Assembly (NCBI GenBank): GCA_022495005.1
Contig: JAGYXB010001406.1
Span: 1 to 64,000 of the forward strand
Length of the DNA stretch: 64,000 nucleotides
Origin: Rhyacophila brunnea
Lineage: Eukaryota > Arthropoda > Insecta > Trichoptera > Rhyacophilidae
Direction of reading: 5' to 3'
Part shown: positions 1-11,237 of the stretch, piece after piece
Layout: each line of letters begins with the position of its first letter
How positions within the stretch are numbered: the stretch's first letter is position 1
Notes under the pieces: model-generated
What the model was told of the DNA's origin: nothing
The model's input: the letters and a program-made list of their open reading frames with translations, nothing else
Database searches by the model: none
Translations under genes and position numbers: made by a program

Positions 1-320
1 ATATAATCACATAATAATATATTCAATATGCCCAACGACATCTATCGTATAATTGTCGTATAATTTACGTAATATATGTAATGTAATATCGTATAATATA
101 CGTAATATATGTAATGTAATATCGTATAATTGTAAATAAGTACCATTTATGGCATGTCTCGAGGGTTTAAAAAAATAAGAGACGTCTCGTTTCGCTTCAC
201 ATATTGTATGGATTATGTTTGCGTGAATCGAAAACTTTTTTGTATGAAGTTTGTTTCTCATAATTTCAACACGTCTGCGGCGGCCCATATAAATTGGTAA
301 GCTATTTAAGGAGCGCTTAC
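1..320. repeat. AT-rich tandem repeat patch
   Basis: An AT-rich stretch in which a unit of roughly 36 bp, containing cgtaatatatgtaatgtaat, is present twice between about 45 and 130. No coding signal is convincing on either strand. Confidence 0.5.
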
Positions 321-1413
321 ATTTTACGTAAGTGCACATTTATTCAAAATATTTTATAAGATAATTTAAAAAAAATAATTTCTAGGGATTCAATCCCATA
401 TAAATATTGATTGTTGTTAAAAATAATAAATAATTTATCTCGTGATTTTTATTTGTCAGTTAGTTTATTCATAGACTAAGTCAATTTATTCAGTCAATTT
501 ATTATGTCAGTTGAAATCTGATATTGTATCTAAGTCTGTGTTTTAAATATAGAAGTATTTTAAAATGTCTAGTTTACGGGTTAAATTATAAATTCATATG
601 GAACAGGTTCACAATAACGGATATTTTCAATACCTATATTTTGAGCGTATCTTGCGTTTATATTTAGGAAAATACATAATTCAAATTAATTGCTTAATTT
701 TATACCATCAGTGAGCTTTTGAAATTTCATCGGTTTTTGGGTACCTACCTATTCATCAGTAGTTATGTCGGATTATCTTCTTATTTCCCGTAAATACATT
801 TAACAAGTGTGCTTTCTCCACAGCCTACCTGTTTCCAAAAGTCACCTTTCGCCACTGCTATCATCTCAGGTAGATGTACTACGAAAGAAATAAAATTGCG
901 TATATCATAATCAAATCCGAGGTGCGCACGCAGTTGCCGTCAAGTACCAAGTTATGCAGATGAGGAGTGAAAGCCGCAACTAGAGTCTGTATTCTATAAG
1001 CTGGCGTTCACGTCACGTCGTTCGCGTCGGAGAGCATTGTGCCATCGCGTTCGACTGCTGCAAGTTTTCAATGGTAGGGAATGCAGTACTGAATGCTAAT
1101 GTGGGGGGAAACCTACTCTACTAACTCTACTTCCGGGCCTGACACCTTGACTTTTCGTGTATACTATTATCTCAGGTAGATGAATCACAAAAGAAATTAT
1201 TGCATCTCTCACATTAAGTAGGTAGGTACCTACCTATACGAAAAGTCTCAGCACCCGGTCTAGGTGGGTCATTAAAGCAACTGAAGCATGCACATGGTGT
1301 CAAATAAGGTGGTGATTAATGCATGACAACTTCTGCAACTAGAAACATGACTTTTCTGGTAGCCTATTGTCTCGGGTAGATGAATTACAAATGAAACTGC
1401 GCCTAAGTACTGC
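321..1413. other. Non-coding, three diverged repeats
   Basis: No gene is seen. A motif of the form TCTC(A/G)GGTAGATG followed by an A-rich GAAA segment occurs near 866, 1171 and 1371, the first two 306 bp apart and the last two 199 bp apart. These look like diverged internal repeats, possibly the left end of the hAT remnant that follows. Confidence 0.4.
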
Positions 1414-2870
1414 GTGAAGGTATTTTTGGTCGATCGCGGACATAATAATATATTGTACTATTTCTTGTCCAAAGAGTCAAAACTCTCGACGTTCCAACTC
1501 TTAAAATTCGCTAGTTCTTATCTCCTACATACTCGTATCATTATCAAGAAATACAGTCATGCGAAGAACACAAGTGATGAGCTTAAACTTGGAAGAAATT
1601 GTACAGGAAAATATTAATAAATGTAAATTCCTATCCTTGCAATTTGAAGAGTCTGTAGATTACACGGATTTTTGAAATTAATGTCTGCTTCAGAAAATTT
1701 ATTAACGGTTTTACCACTGAAGGAAGAGTCAGAGGAGAAGATAAATGTTTCATGCATTAAAGTCGTATAAAACGTACTCGATTTCCTATTAAGTATATCC
1801 ATTATAACTAGTATCGGTTACGACTGATGGAGCTCCTGCAATAGTTGGGAATCATGTTGGGTTTATTACTTTATGTAAAAATGATGAAGCAATACCCACT
1901 TTTATCAGTTATCATTGCGTAATACACCAGCAGGCGTTATGTTCAAAAGTGTTAAACCTGAATCTCGTGATGGATGTTGCTTTTAAAATTGTGAATTCAA
2001 TTTGTGGTAAAGCTTCACAAAGAAGGCAATTTTCGATCATTATTAGAAGAATGTGGATCGGAAAATGGCGAACTTTTGCTGCATCCAAATGTAAGGTGGC
2101 TTAGTTGGGCTAAATTTTTGAAAAGATTCAGAGATATGTTTCCTGAAATTAAACAGTATTTAACAAAGAAGGGAACAGAATATCATCAACTAGAGATGAC
2201 AAAACGTGGTTACTTGATATTGTCTTTCTCTGTGACATTACAGAAAAATTAAATCAATCGAATCTACAATTTCAAAGGAAAAAAGTCATAAATTGATTTG
2301 ATTAGTGCAGTGAATACATTTAAAACCAAACTTTCACTATATGAACAATCAAAGGAATCTGATTTTAAAAATTTTGATAATATGAGGTCCGAGTGTAAAG
2401 TAAGTCAGTATTTCAATCACATTTTATCGATTATTTCAATTAAGATGTTGCTACATATATGTCATTCCATTTAATGATAGTATAAACGTGGAATAGCCAT
2501 AAAAATTAATGTTTTATTAGATATCGATTCTACACACCTTGCCACACTTGAAGGAGATATATTGACACTAAAATACAATGTGGTCCTGAAAGCCAGAGCT
2601 TTAAGTCTTGATAATTTTTGAAGCCTAGTTTGTGAAAACAAATATCCAGATTTTTGGAAAGTTGCAGCATATTTAACTTACTTACTTACGAGTACATATC
2701 TGTGCGAATCGGCTATCTATTCAATGAATGCAATCAAAACGAAGCATCGCTCACGTTAGACTAATGATAATTTGACTGCGTGCTTACATCTAACGGTAAC
2801 TTCATATCACGTACAATACGACGAAATTGGTGAAAATATGCAATGCAAAGTTTCGGATGAAAATAAAAAA
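1414..2870 (+). pseudogene. hAT transposase remnant (ZBED5/FAM200-like)
   Basis: A decayed hAT-superfamily transposase read in several frames. Around 1680-1760 a segment resembles the part before the second catalytic region (LTVLPLKEESEE). Around 1815-1950 the frame gives VTTDGAPAIVGNHVGF and then YHCVIHQQAL, the hallmark DGAPA and CIxHQ blocks of the ZBED5/GTF2IRD2/FAM200 group. Around 2030-2180 it gives LLEECGSE and VRWLSWAKFLKRF, the RWLSRGKVL-type block. Near 2700-2850 TYLCESAIYSMN and KTKHRSRLTNDNL match the hAT dimerisation region. Several frameshifts and stops separate the blocks, so it is dead. No terminal inverted repeats were identified. Confidence 0.8.
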
Positions 2871-4860
2871 TAAATTTTAAAATTTATAATATTCGAAATA
2901 TAGGTAAATTGTGTAACTATGTCGAAATTACAGTTAATGTGTACTTATTTTTTTTAGAAGTGAAATACATAATATTTATATTATTGTCGTTAATTTGATT
3001 TTTTCGTATCATTATTTTTTATAAGTAGGTACCTACTTATAAAATATCTGTTTTCAAAATACATAAGTTTAGTATTTGAATTAAAAAAATTGGATTTTTA
3101 TTCTTCTCGCATGATATAATTACGAGCGATATCAGTCGATCGTTATAAATAATTTTATCAACTAATGGATCCTAGAAAAAAAGTGTATATAGCAAAGACA
3201 TTGCATGGTGCCTACAGACGGAGCATGTATATGTCAGACTGAAGCACGTTTTGTAGGCAATTGCCTACAGATGAAGTGGGCCGTTGACACGAGCAGAAAC
3301 GCCGACCTTCAGTTAGTGTTTGTGGCAGAGTATGGTTTAACGACATAACTATACAAATCTAGCCTTGTAGTCAATTCTACTTCTCAATAGCCTTGCGACA
3401 ACCTCACGACACGGTTCAGACAGGATATATAAGTCCCATGGTTCTAAACTATGGAAGAAGCGGGGAAGAAATGGTCGAAAGAGACCATGAACAGGTAACC
3501 AGTAGCGTAATCGTTTAGTAATAGGAAGTAAAATGTATGTTGTTAATCTTTTCTTTGTAAATGTAATAAAATTTTACGTAAAAAATTTCGCCTCCAAAAA
3601 TCGAGACTGCTAAAGTGTAATTAGAGCGCTGTGACCACAGGCCTCGAAATGACACGTCGCGTAGATTCGGCGCGATCTAATTTGGAAATAATTTCCGGGA
3701 AATCTCCATGAAACTTAGAAAATAAGTTATGGAAGAGATTGTTTACGTAAAATTTAGCAAGTACATGCTTCAATAACTTTTATAGCAATAATGGAAGTGT
3801 ATGAAAATTGGAAAAGAAAATTGAATATTTATAAATTTATATACTGTATAATTATGAATAAAGAATTTTAATACTAATTCTATCAATACAAGATAGAAGC
3901 TAACTACCGTTATAAAAATACTGTAAACGCGTACCTATATCTATAGGCGCGTAATTATAATTATAGATTTTGTTAATGCTATAACTTTCTGACTATAATG
4001 AATATTGTAAAAGTAACAATTGGAAAAACTTAAAATTCTGGTATAGATGGGTTTCTACCCATAAACAATAATAAATCTTAATCGCATCCTAAGTAATAAA
4101 AGAATCAAAAATCACAACTAAAAATACGAATTATCGCTCAACCTTGAACTTTAAAGAAAATCTATTTCAGTCAAAAGTACCGACCAGCTGGTTCACGTCG
4201 CAAGACAAAAATAGATTCAAGGTTGCATTCAAATTACTACATAAAAGCTACCATACAAGATTAAATAAGTTAGTAACTGCTCATGTATAACATCTTGTTA
4301 GAATTAAGCATTTATATACTTAAGTGGAAATGTTAAGTATAATATTATAGTATTTTCACGTAATAATGTTCGTCCGAAAGGTAAATATCGAATGAGAAAG
4401 TTTCTGCGGCTCCAAACAGTTTTATTAAAACTTAGTAAAATTCTATTGGCCTAAAAAGGCCAAGAGTGGTGGAAAGGACTAGTACATGGGTGTCAACCTT
4501 TCGTTTTGACATTTTAAATTTAAAGACTGCCATTCCCTTATTTAGTACCCGAATACCTATTCCGATACCTCATTGGAAAGCTAGAAACTTTCCCCTTCGT
4601 TTGAACACGAAAAAATCATATAAAATCAACTATTTTGCTTACGTCATCGTAACTGCGTATTTAAGGGACATGTTCTAGAGGGTGCTTAAAACACCCCTAT
4701 TAAGTCTTAATTTTGCGAAAATAAAGTAGAGTAAATTTAACCCGACTAAATTAGAAGATATCTCTATTAGAAAGTTGCCAGGAACGGGAGATATACGTAA
4801 ATTCATCCCGTGAGAGAAAGATATAGATCTGCTATCCCTTACGGACTGTTTCCTGTTAAA
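2871..4860. other. Intergenic, no gene seen
   Basis: About 2 kb of AT-rich sequence. No ORF looks coding. The palindromic TAGGTACCTA-type motif common in this window occurs near 3030. A locally less AT-rich patch at about 3200-3480 is unassigned. Confidence 0.4.
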
Positions 4861-5830
4861 CCTCTATCCGAAGGGTATAAAAGGCGACCACTTTTCCCGT
4901 AAAATCATTAGTTTTCTACACTCTTCACCAGCGATCTTCAGCAAGCAGCAGTCCTCACTGTAAAGTTGTGAGACATGGTTCTCAGTACATTCGCGATTCA
5001 TACGTACCAGTAAGTCCCCTTCGGCGGGCAAAACGTAGCGCGAATAACACGTATCTGTCGGTAGTGACGTCGGCCGCTAAAACGTAGCACGAATACCACG
5101 TATCTGTCGATAGTGACGCGTTCGCGGAGTAATTTTATTTTTCATTACTCATCATACGAGGTGACGTAATCGGGATAAATTACGCGATCGTTTTTGTTTT
5201 ATAAAAACAAATTAATAAACTCAGTCTGTAATAATAAATTTTACAAATCTTTTCGGGATTATAAAATAAATTTTTGAAACTTTATTAAGTAAACATAATT
5301 ATAAAACAAGTTTTGGTAAATAAATTTGTAAACATAAAAACAAATTTTAGTAAATAAATTTGTAAATATTAAGCAAACCTTTTGTAAACAAGTTTGTAAA
5401 CACAAATAAATATTTGTAAACATGCTGTGAACATAAATAAACTTTATAAACAACAATAAAATAAATTCTATTCTTTTTTATAAACCTAATACTGTGTGAC
5501 CAAAGAATAAATTATATTTTCTTTCTTATGGGAACATATTTAATGAATTAAAAATATCCAAAGAATATCTGCGTATACATTCTCTGAATTAGGTGTGACT
5601 TTTTGGGAATTTGTGAAAGATTTCACAGAGATCCTATAGTGAACAAATAAATAGTTTACTGATACTTTAATGAGATTTAATTACGGGAACAATGACAATT
5701 AACCTTATTGTGTGACCGTGAACTCTGGTACCTGGATAAATTCGGCACCACACCAGCTGAGAGTTTTATTCGGGAATTCAAAAGTTGTGATACTACAAAG
5801 GAGATCCACCTCTCCTAGTTCATCACTAGT
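4861..5830 (+). mobile_element. LTR-like promoter region, probable retroelement remnant
   Basis: A TATA-type core (ggtataaaagg at about 4877) is followed by a start-like ttcTACACTCTTC patch near 4915, as in insect LTRs. Next comes a 49-bp unit present twice (starts about 5030 and 5079; shared core cacgtatctgtcg) and then AT-rich sequence with many diverged copies of TTTGTAAACA between 5280 and 5460. A stretch containing ggcaccacaccagctgag near 5750 could be leader sequence. No gag or pol frame follows, and the second LTR was not found. The LTR call is an inference from promoter architecture only. Confidence 0.35.
5030..5127 (+). repeat. Two-copy 49-bp tandem repeat
   Basis: Two copies of aaaacgtagc-cgaata-cacgtatctgtcg-tagtgacg, differing at only a few positions, lie 49 bp apart downstream of the TATA box. 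Confidence 0.75.
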
Positions 5831-5834
5831 CTCC

Positions 5835-6392
5835 TCAGTGACGGCCCGGTAGCATTATTGAGCTAGCCGTGAGCCGGGTCATGTCACCGTACTCGGACAT
5901 AAAAACGCCCCGTTCAACAACTTCTTCAACAATGCGTTTTGCTAATCCTGCTCCAGTTTTATTGTCAATTTCTATAAAACCAAAAAAATGCTCACGTACT
6001 TCCACTCGAGTGTTTTCGAACAAATCGTACTATAATCTACATCTGTTTTATATGTCCTATATCAGGTGTACAATCTAATATAAGAGAAAAATAATGTTCA
6101 AATGTTCCTTAATAACACTATGAAACAGTCCAAAACATTTAAGAAATCTCCATTGTGCAGTGTGTTGATTGTGGACTTAGGTCCGCGTATAGCCATATTC
6201 TGCACCGCCATGACTCACAAAACCACACATAATGGGAGTTAAAATTAACCACCATATAATTTCTTCATTGAAAAGTTTTTGTTGACAACAATCAATTTTT
6301 TTATATAGCTTTAATCTGATTAGAATATCTTGACAGATTGAAAAATTTTCGTGGTGATTTTTTGACTTTTCATGGGTTTGCATAGTTTGCAA
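5835..6392 (-). pseudogene. hAT transposase remnant (ZMYM1-like)
   Basis: Minus-strand fragments of a zinc-finger-MYM-type hAT transposase. The 6177-6392 frame contains THEKSKNHHENF and a Q..LFNEEIIWW segment, matching the region that follows the TTF-type zinc finger in this group. The 5835-6023 frame contains REHFFGFIEIDNKTGAGLAKRI, matching the block before the second catalytic Asp. About 90 residues between them are missing, and similarity stops near 5895. Dead copy; no terminal repeats recognised. Confidence 0.6.
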
Positions 6393-7389
6393 TGCGTGCA
6401 GTAGACACGAGTCAGTCAGTCAATTTTAAAGATAAGAGGAGAGCACACGAAAACAGTCGTCTTACGTCGGCGGTATAGCTTAGAATGCGCAGAATCATTT
6501 TTTTATAGAATACACTAACCAAGTTCTTTCCTATGTTTTGCCATTTTTCAACCCTTCGAGTATCTGCCGCCCCCAAGCAACGCTCAATCTGGCTACCCCC
6601 ACGGGACGTCAGGACGAAAAACAAAAAAATCTTGATCGGTTATTCCTTAATTACACTCCGAATAAATGGAAAAAATAGTGTGAAGTTGAACGCTTCTAAA
6701 TGTAAATATGATTGGGTAGTCGATATATTTAATATGTATACTGTTCACTAGTACTTATTAAGTCATAATTTGTTTTATGCTTATTATTTAATTAATAAAT
6801 ACCTGCAGCAATATAATCAGTTAACGTGGGTTTAATGATTTATTTCCTTCCAAACTCAATAATTACCAAGTATATTTAACCCAACCATCATAATATTAAT
6901 AATTAAGAGGTGAAATTATTTAAATTTATTTTTCTATTGTTAATTATCGAATAATAATTGGAATTCTAAGTGAATTACTGAGAATAGAATTGTCTTCAAA
7001 AACACGCAATTACAGCGACTTGCTGTTATCGCCGAGATCTTGTTGTGGACAGTAGTTTAATAATTATCTATATTAAAAGTAACTTGGACAATTTTCTACG
7101 TGTAATATGGACTGTTTCCTTCTTAGGCGCTCGTGTGCTGGCCGAAAATAGCCAACCACAACCGAACATCAAAATGTTCACTTTTATCTTGTCGGACTAT
7201 AGCCATTTTTCAAACTGTCGAGTGGAAAACTACGCACCATCAGCGCATATATTTTTTATTAGATTTTCTTTACAATTGTATTAATATTCAACAGCATGTC
7301 ATTAGGACGACAAGGTGTGCGCAAGACTTAGCGAGACAGACTGGCGAGAGCCAGCTGGTTCAGCTAGTACAATATAATTTTATATAAAA
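6393..7389. other. Intergenic, no gene seen
   Basis: AT-rich sequence. Short ORFs at 6412-6751 and 7045-7387 overlap each other on opposite strands or in other frames and show no recognisable domain. The Helitron begins immediately downstream. Confidence 0.4.
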
Positions 7390-7709
7390 CTAGCTGACCC
7401 GGCGAACTTCGTACCGCCTCAGAATCAAGAAATCTTGTGTTAACTTATTACATAGCTGAATTAAATTCAGTTTTTTATTAAGTTAAAATGAATACTCAAA
7501 ATGAATTAAGTTCAATAAATGTGCAAAAATCAAATCAAAATGAAAAATATTTTAATTATATTGAAATGAATGTAATTCACGTGGCAGCAAGGCATTTGCT
7601 TTATTGAAGCGAATCGAAATGATTCGCGTAGCATTGTTGCACTACTTTCTGTTAAACTATTTGCTGGATGGGTTGCACTCGGGTCGATTCCCTTCATTGA
7701 AGCATCTTG

Positions 7710-8356
7710 TTATCACCGGCCATCCGCGCGCTCTTAAGCGGAGATGGCAGGCCGTGATAACGTCAAGGCCAAAGCGGGGGTGGGAGACAGAAACGCACGG
7801 GGTATTTTGTCAAGGCTGGTATATTTTAAGTGGGTACAGGTTATTGTCGTGGCGGTGGGTTGGTCATGGCGATGCAGTCTTTTTGGCTGGCTGTCCGGAA
7901 TGCTTTAGCTTGGTATCTTGCTTGGCGCCGACACGGTCCTTTTGGCTGGAGAATAGGGGATGCTGGCTTGGCTTCGCGTCCGAGGCGAGCAGAGATCCTG
8001 GTTGGTCGACGTCTGATACGAGAGAGAGCTTTTGCGGGCGATCCTGTTGGTTCGGCGTCACAGGAAAGAGAGAGCTTTTCGCGCGCGTCCCACTGTCAGA
8101 TTGCCGGCATTAACGCGCTCTCTGTTTTACCGACGAATCGACTGGTGGCGGTGCGAGCGACCGTTTTTGACAGGCCGCGTCTGTGTTTGGCGGGATTCTG
8201 AAGAATTTGAATTTACGATTCTTTGAGGCGGGCTTCGCTCGGCAGAGGGTTGCGAGAACCGCGTAGAGTGGACGTAGGCTGTGGTATTTTGGGAAATATG
8301 ATGGTTCGGTCTGCCCTTTGAGGTGGTCTCCTGTGGGAGACCTTCATCTGGTATCA
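7710..8356. repeat. Left terminal direct repeat
   Basis: 647 bp, nearly identical to 10591-11237. It opens with GTTATCAC (including one flanking base) and carries the reverse complement GTGATAAC about 50 bp later, so the first 60 bases can form a hairpin. Overlapping ORFs in it (7604-8113, 7830-8201) recur in the other copy and look like chance frames of GC-rich DNA. Confidence 0.85.
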
Positions 8357-10590
8357 AACGACCTCTCCGGGAAACGACTGAACCGTCGTCTTTTCCATCA
8401 GCCTACCGTCGCTTGTCCTTGGGGGCCGATTCACCTCTGTGCGGCTTTGACGCGTCCGATGGTCTTGGCGTGCTTGAGGCTTCTTTGCCTCCTAGCTGCT
8501 GAGGTTTTGAGATACCCGGGGTTCCAGCAGCTAGCTCAGGTGTCCATCGAACCCCGGATTCACAAAAAAAAGGGACGATATATTTATGTTTGTGGTTAAA
8601 TAAAACACTAGGACTTTCTTGTGCGTAACTTGGTATTAGGTATATATTTTAATCTTGAGTTTGACAAGGTTATTTTGTAGTTTTTTACAGTTACAGTCGT
8701 CAGTCCGTATCGTTTGAAAACCGGACGCTCACTTACTTTTTTCTCTTTTTCAAATCTCGCGTACCCACGCCGTTCAGCAAAAAGGACTCTCGTGATTGGC
8801 CAAATTTTATCGCGTGATCCTTTCGATTTGACGAATCATGAGGACCACCTCGGCGCAGGCGCGCGGAGACTTCAACGTTGCCGGCAAAATTTATTAGATT
8901 TGAATAAGTACTTATATTTAGTCTTAAAATTATCGCTTTCATCCATCATCATTTATACTTTTTTAAATTAAATTAAATGTATCTTAATTACACCTCCGCC
9001 CAATATGTGATTTTCACACACCGGACGAAGGCCTTTACTTATGAATAAAAAAATACTTACGTGGTTGAGCAAGGAATCAGATTAGATGTTTTACGAAGCC
9101 GTTTCTAGAGGTCAGGGTTACGTTTCGACTTGATAGCTACTAAATGATTATTTTACACCGGGAGAAGCCCGCCTGTAACAGGGGTGTATCAGTTTCCACT
9201 TCCACATGGTGGTTCCCTTGGATCGGCCAGCTCGTCGCATCCTTGGGTCGTCGAAGAGTGAGGTGGGACCTGTTGCGCCTGCTAGTCGCCGTCATTGTGT
9301 GACTAGAGACCAGGGGACCAATCTCAGCTTCCTCGTGAGGTTTTCACGGAGGTGTCAGACATGTCAGTCAGGGACACTCCGTGATAGCGCCGGTTCCAAG
9401 AATAGACGTCTGGTGGTGGGTCCGGTGTTGGAAGTGGGACCTTGAGTTCTTGAGCGTCGTCTTCTCGCACGTCCAAGGCGTCGAAGCGGTTTGGCCATAG
9501 GTGTCGTGGTTTTAAGGCGGGCGTGACATCCTCGCTGGTGTCAGATGTTTGTCTTGTTGGTCGATTAATGCTGGGGTCTTGCTGCGTCACTGTAATCTTG
9601 GCTTCCGCTTCAGTCTTCTTGGTCCCTCAGGTTGCAGATCCGATGTGGCCTTGGGCCGTCGGCGATTGAGGCGGTGTCTGATGTATCTGCTGGTCACCGC
9701 CGGTTGGGCAACCAGAGACCAGGCGACCAACCTCGGTCTGCCGTAAGGTATATCACGAAGGTGCCGGGCGTCGCGCCGGGGCACTCCGTGATAACGCCGG
9801 TGCCAAATGGTAAGCGGCTGGTTATGGGGTTTGGTACTGAAGCATGACCTTGAGTCTTTGCGAGGAGCGTCGTAAGGCTCGCTAGGATTGATAAGGCTGG
9901 TGGTTATGCTAGGCGAGACATCCGCGCCGGTGGCAGATGTTTCGCCTGGGTTTGAGGTACGAGCGCCGTTGGCTGGCACCTCGCTATGCTAGGTGACGTC
10001 GGTTACGAAGAGCGTCGGCGTCGGTAGCCGGGGCATCTCCGTGTAGCGTCGCGACGCCGTTGGCCATAATATCTTGTGTATTCCTCCGTGGGCCAGGGTC
10101 AACGGGTGATACCGCTGGTCGGAGGAACATAACGATGCTGCTGATTCATGGTGCTGTCACGTCTTTTGATGGAGCCGATGTCCATGCTGATTTGCTATCC
10201 AGGCTGTTGCTTCTGTCAGGCGCCACTGGTGTGCTGAATTCCAGGTTTCGGGACCACGCGGTTTTTTTTGCGTGGCCCCCCAGCATTATCTGGCTATACT
10301 TTCCACATCGCTGAACTTGCGGGAGTACGTTCCGCGCGATCTCGTGTCATTTCCGCTGCGAGGAACGTATCGCCGCGTGTCTCGATGTCGCGATTGCACG
10401 CGCGAAACAAGGTCAATTTGTCACTGTAAATACCGGCCGTGCGTTTCTCCCCCGGTAGAGTGAGTACTCGCAAATGTCACTGTTTGAGGAAGTTCACAGT
10501 TGTACTCACTCTGCTGGCGTATCTCAGGGTCGATGCTGGCTCCGGTGGACACAATTCTGCCCACAAGCCCCACGTTGACGGGCGATCAAA
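8357..10590. other. Internal region of the GC-rich element
   Basis: No recognisable protein. It holds three diverged repeats near 9300-9420, 9710-9820 and 9985-10065, each with an ACTCCGTGATA-type core followed by CGCCG. On the minus strand the first two give W(N/H)RRYHGV within longer frames, and the third gives RRYTEMP. A central AT-rich section (8590-9060) separates two GC-rich parts. Confidence 0.55.
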
Positions 10591-11237
10591 TTATCACCGG
10601 CCTTCCGCGCGCTCTTAAGCGGAGATGGCAAGCCGTGATAACGTCAAGGCCAAAGCGGGGGTGGGAGACAGAAACGCACGGGGTATTTTGTCAAGGCTGG
10701 TATATTTTAAGTGGGTACAGGTTATTGTCGTGGCGGTGGGTTGGTCATGGCGATGCAGTCTTTTTGGCTGGCGGTCCGGAATGCTTTAGCTTGGTATCTT
10801 GCTTGGCGCCGACACGGTCCTTTTGGCTGGAGAATAGGGGATGCTGGCTTGGCTTCGCGTCCGAGGCGAGCAGAGATCCTGGTTGGTCGACGTCTGATAC
10901 GAGAGAGAGCTTTTGCGGGCGATCCTGTTGGTTCGGCGTCACAGGAAAGAGAGAGCTTTTCGCGCGCGTCCCACTGTCAGATTGCCGGCATTAACGCGCT
11001 CTCTGTTTTACCGACGAATCGACTGGTGGCGGTGCGAGCGACCGTTTTTGACAGGCCGCGTCTGTGTTTGGCGGGATTCTGAAGAATTTGAATTTACGAT
11101 TCTTTGAGGCGGGCTTCGCTTGGCAGAGGGTTGCGAGAACCGCGTAGAGTGGACGTAGGCTGTGGTATTTTGGGAAATATGATGGTTTGGTCTGCCCTTT
11201 GAGGTGGTCTCCTGTGGGAGACCTTCATCTGGTATCA
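10591..11237. repeat. Right terminal direct repeat
   Basis: Second copy of the 647-bp repeat. Visible differences from the left copy include ccatccg/ccttccg, ggcagg/ggcaag, gctgtcc/gcggtcc, gctcgg/gcttgg and ggttcgg/ggtttgg, under 1 percent by eye. It ends at ggtatca, followed by TTG of the Helitron. Confidence 0.85.

Larger units (their letters stand above)
7710..11237. mobile_element. GC-rich element with 647-bp terminal direct repeats
   Basis: Two direct repeats (7710-8356 and 10591-11237) flank 2.23 kb of unique, GC-rich sequence. The repeats differ at only about five visible positions. The unit sits inside the Helitron helicase C-terminus: the Helitron frame breaks at 11238, and its last codons and stop resume at 7709. 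The trinucleotide TTG lies on both sides, which gives a 3-bp target duplication. There is no gag, protease, reverse transcriptase or integrase frame. In minus orientation each repeat starts with TG (TGATACC) and ends GTGATAA. The best fit is a non-autonomous LTR-type (LARD/TRIM-like) or Penelope-like unit, but no family can be named. Composition differs strongly from the AT-rich surroundings. Confidence 0.65.

Noticed and set aside
5259..5456. 65-codon minus-strand ORF rich in F, Y and L
   Set aside because: Product of the TTTGTAAACA repeat patch; low-complexity reading.
7604..8226. Overlapping plus-strand ORFs of 169, 123 and 64 codons, repeated at 10500-11107
   Set aside because: They lie in the GC-rich terminal repeats, overlap in different frames and on both strands, and show no domain. 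Stop codons are rare there because of composition.
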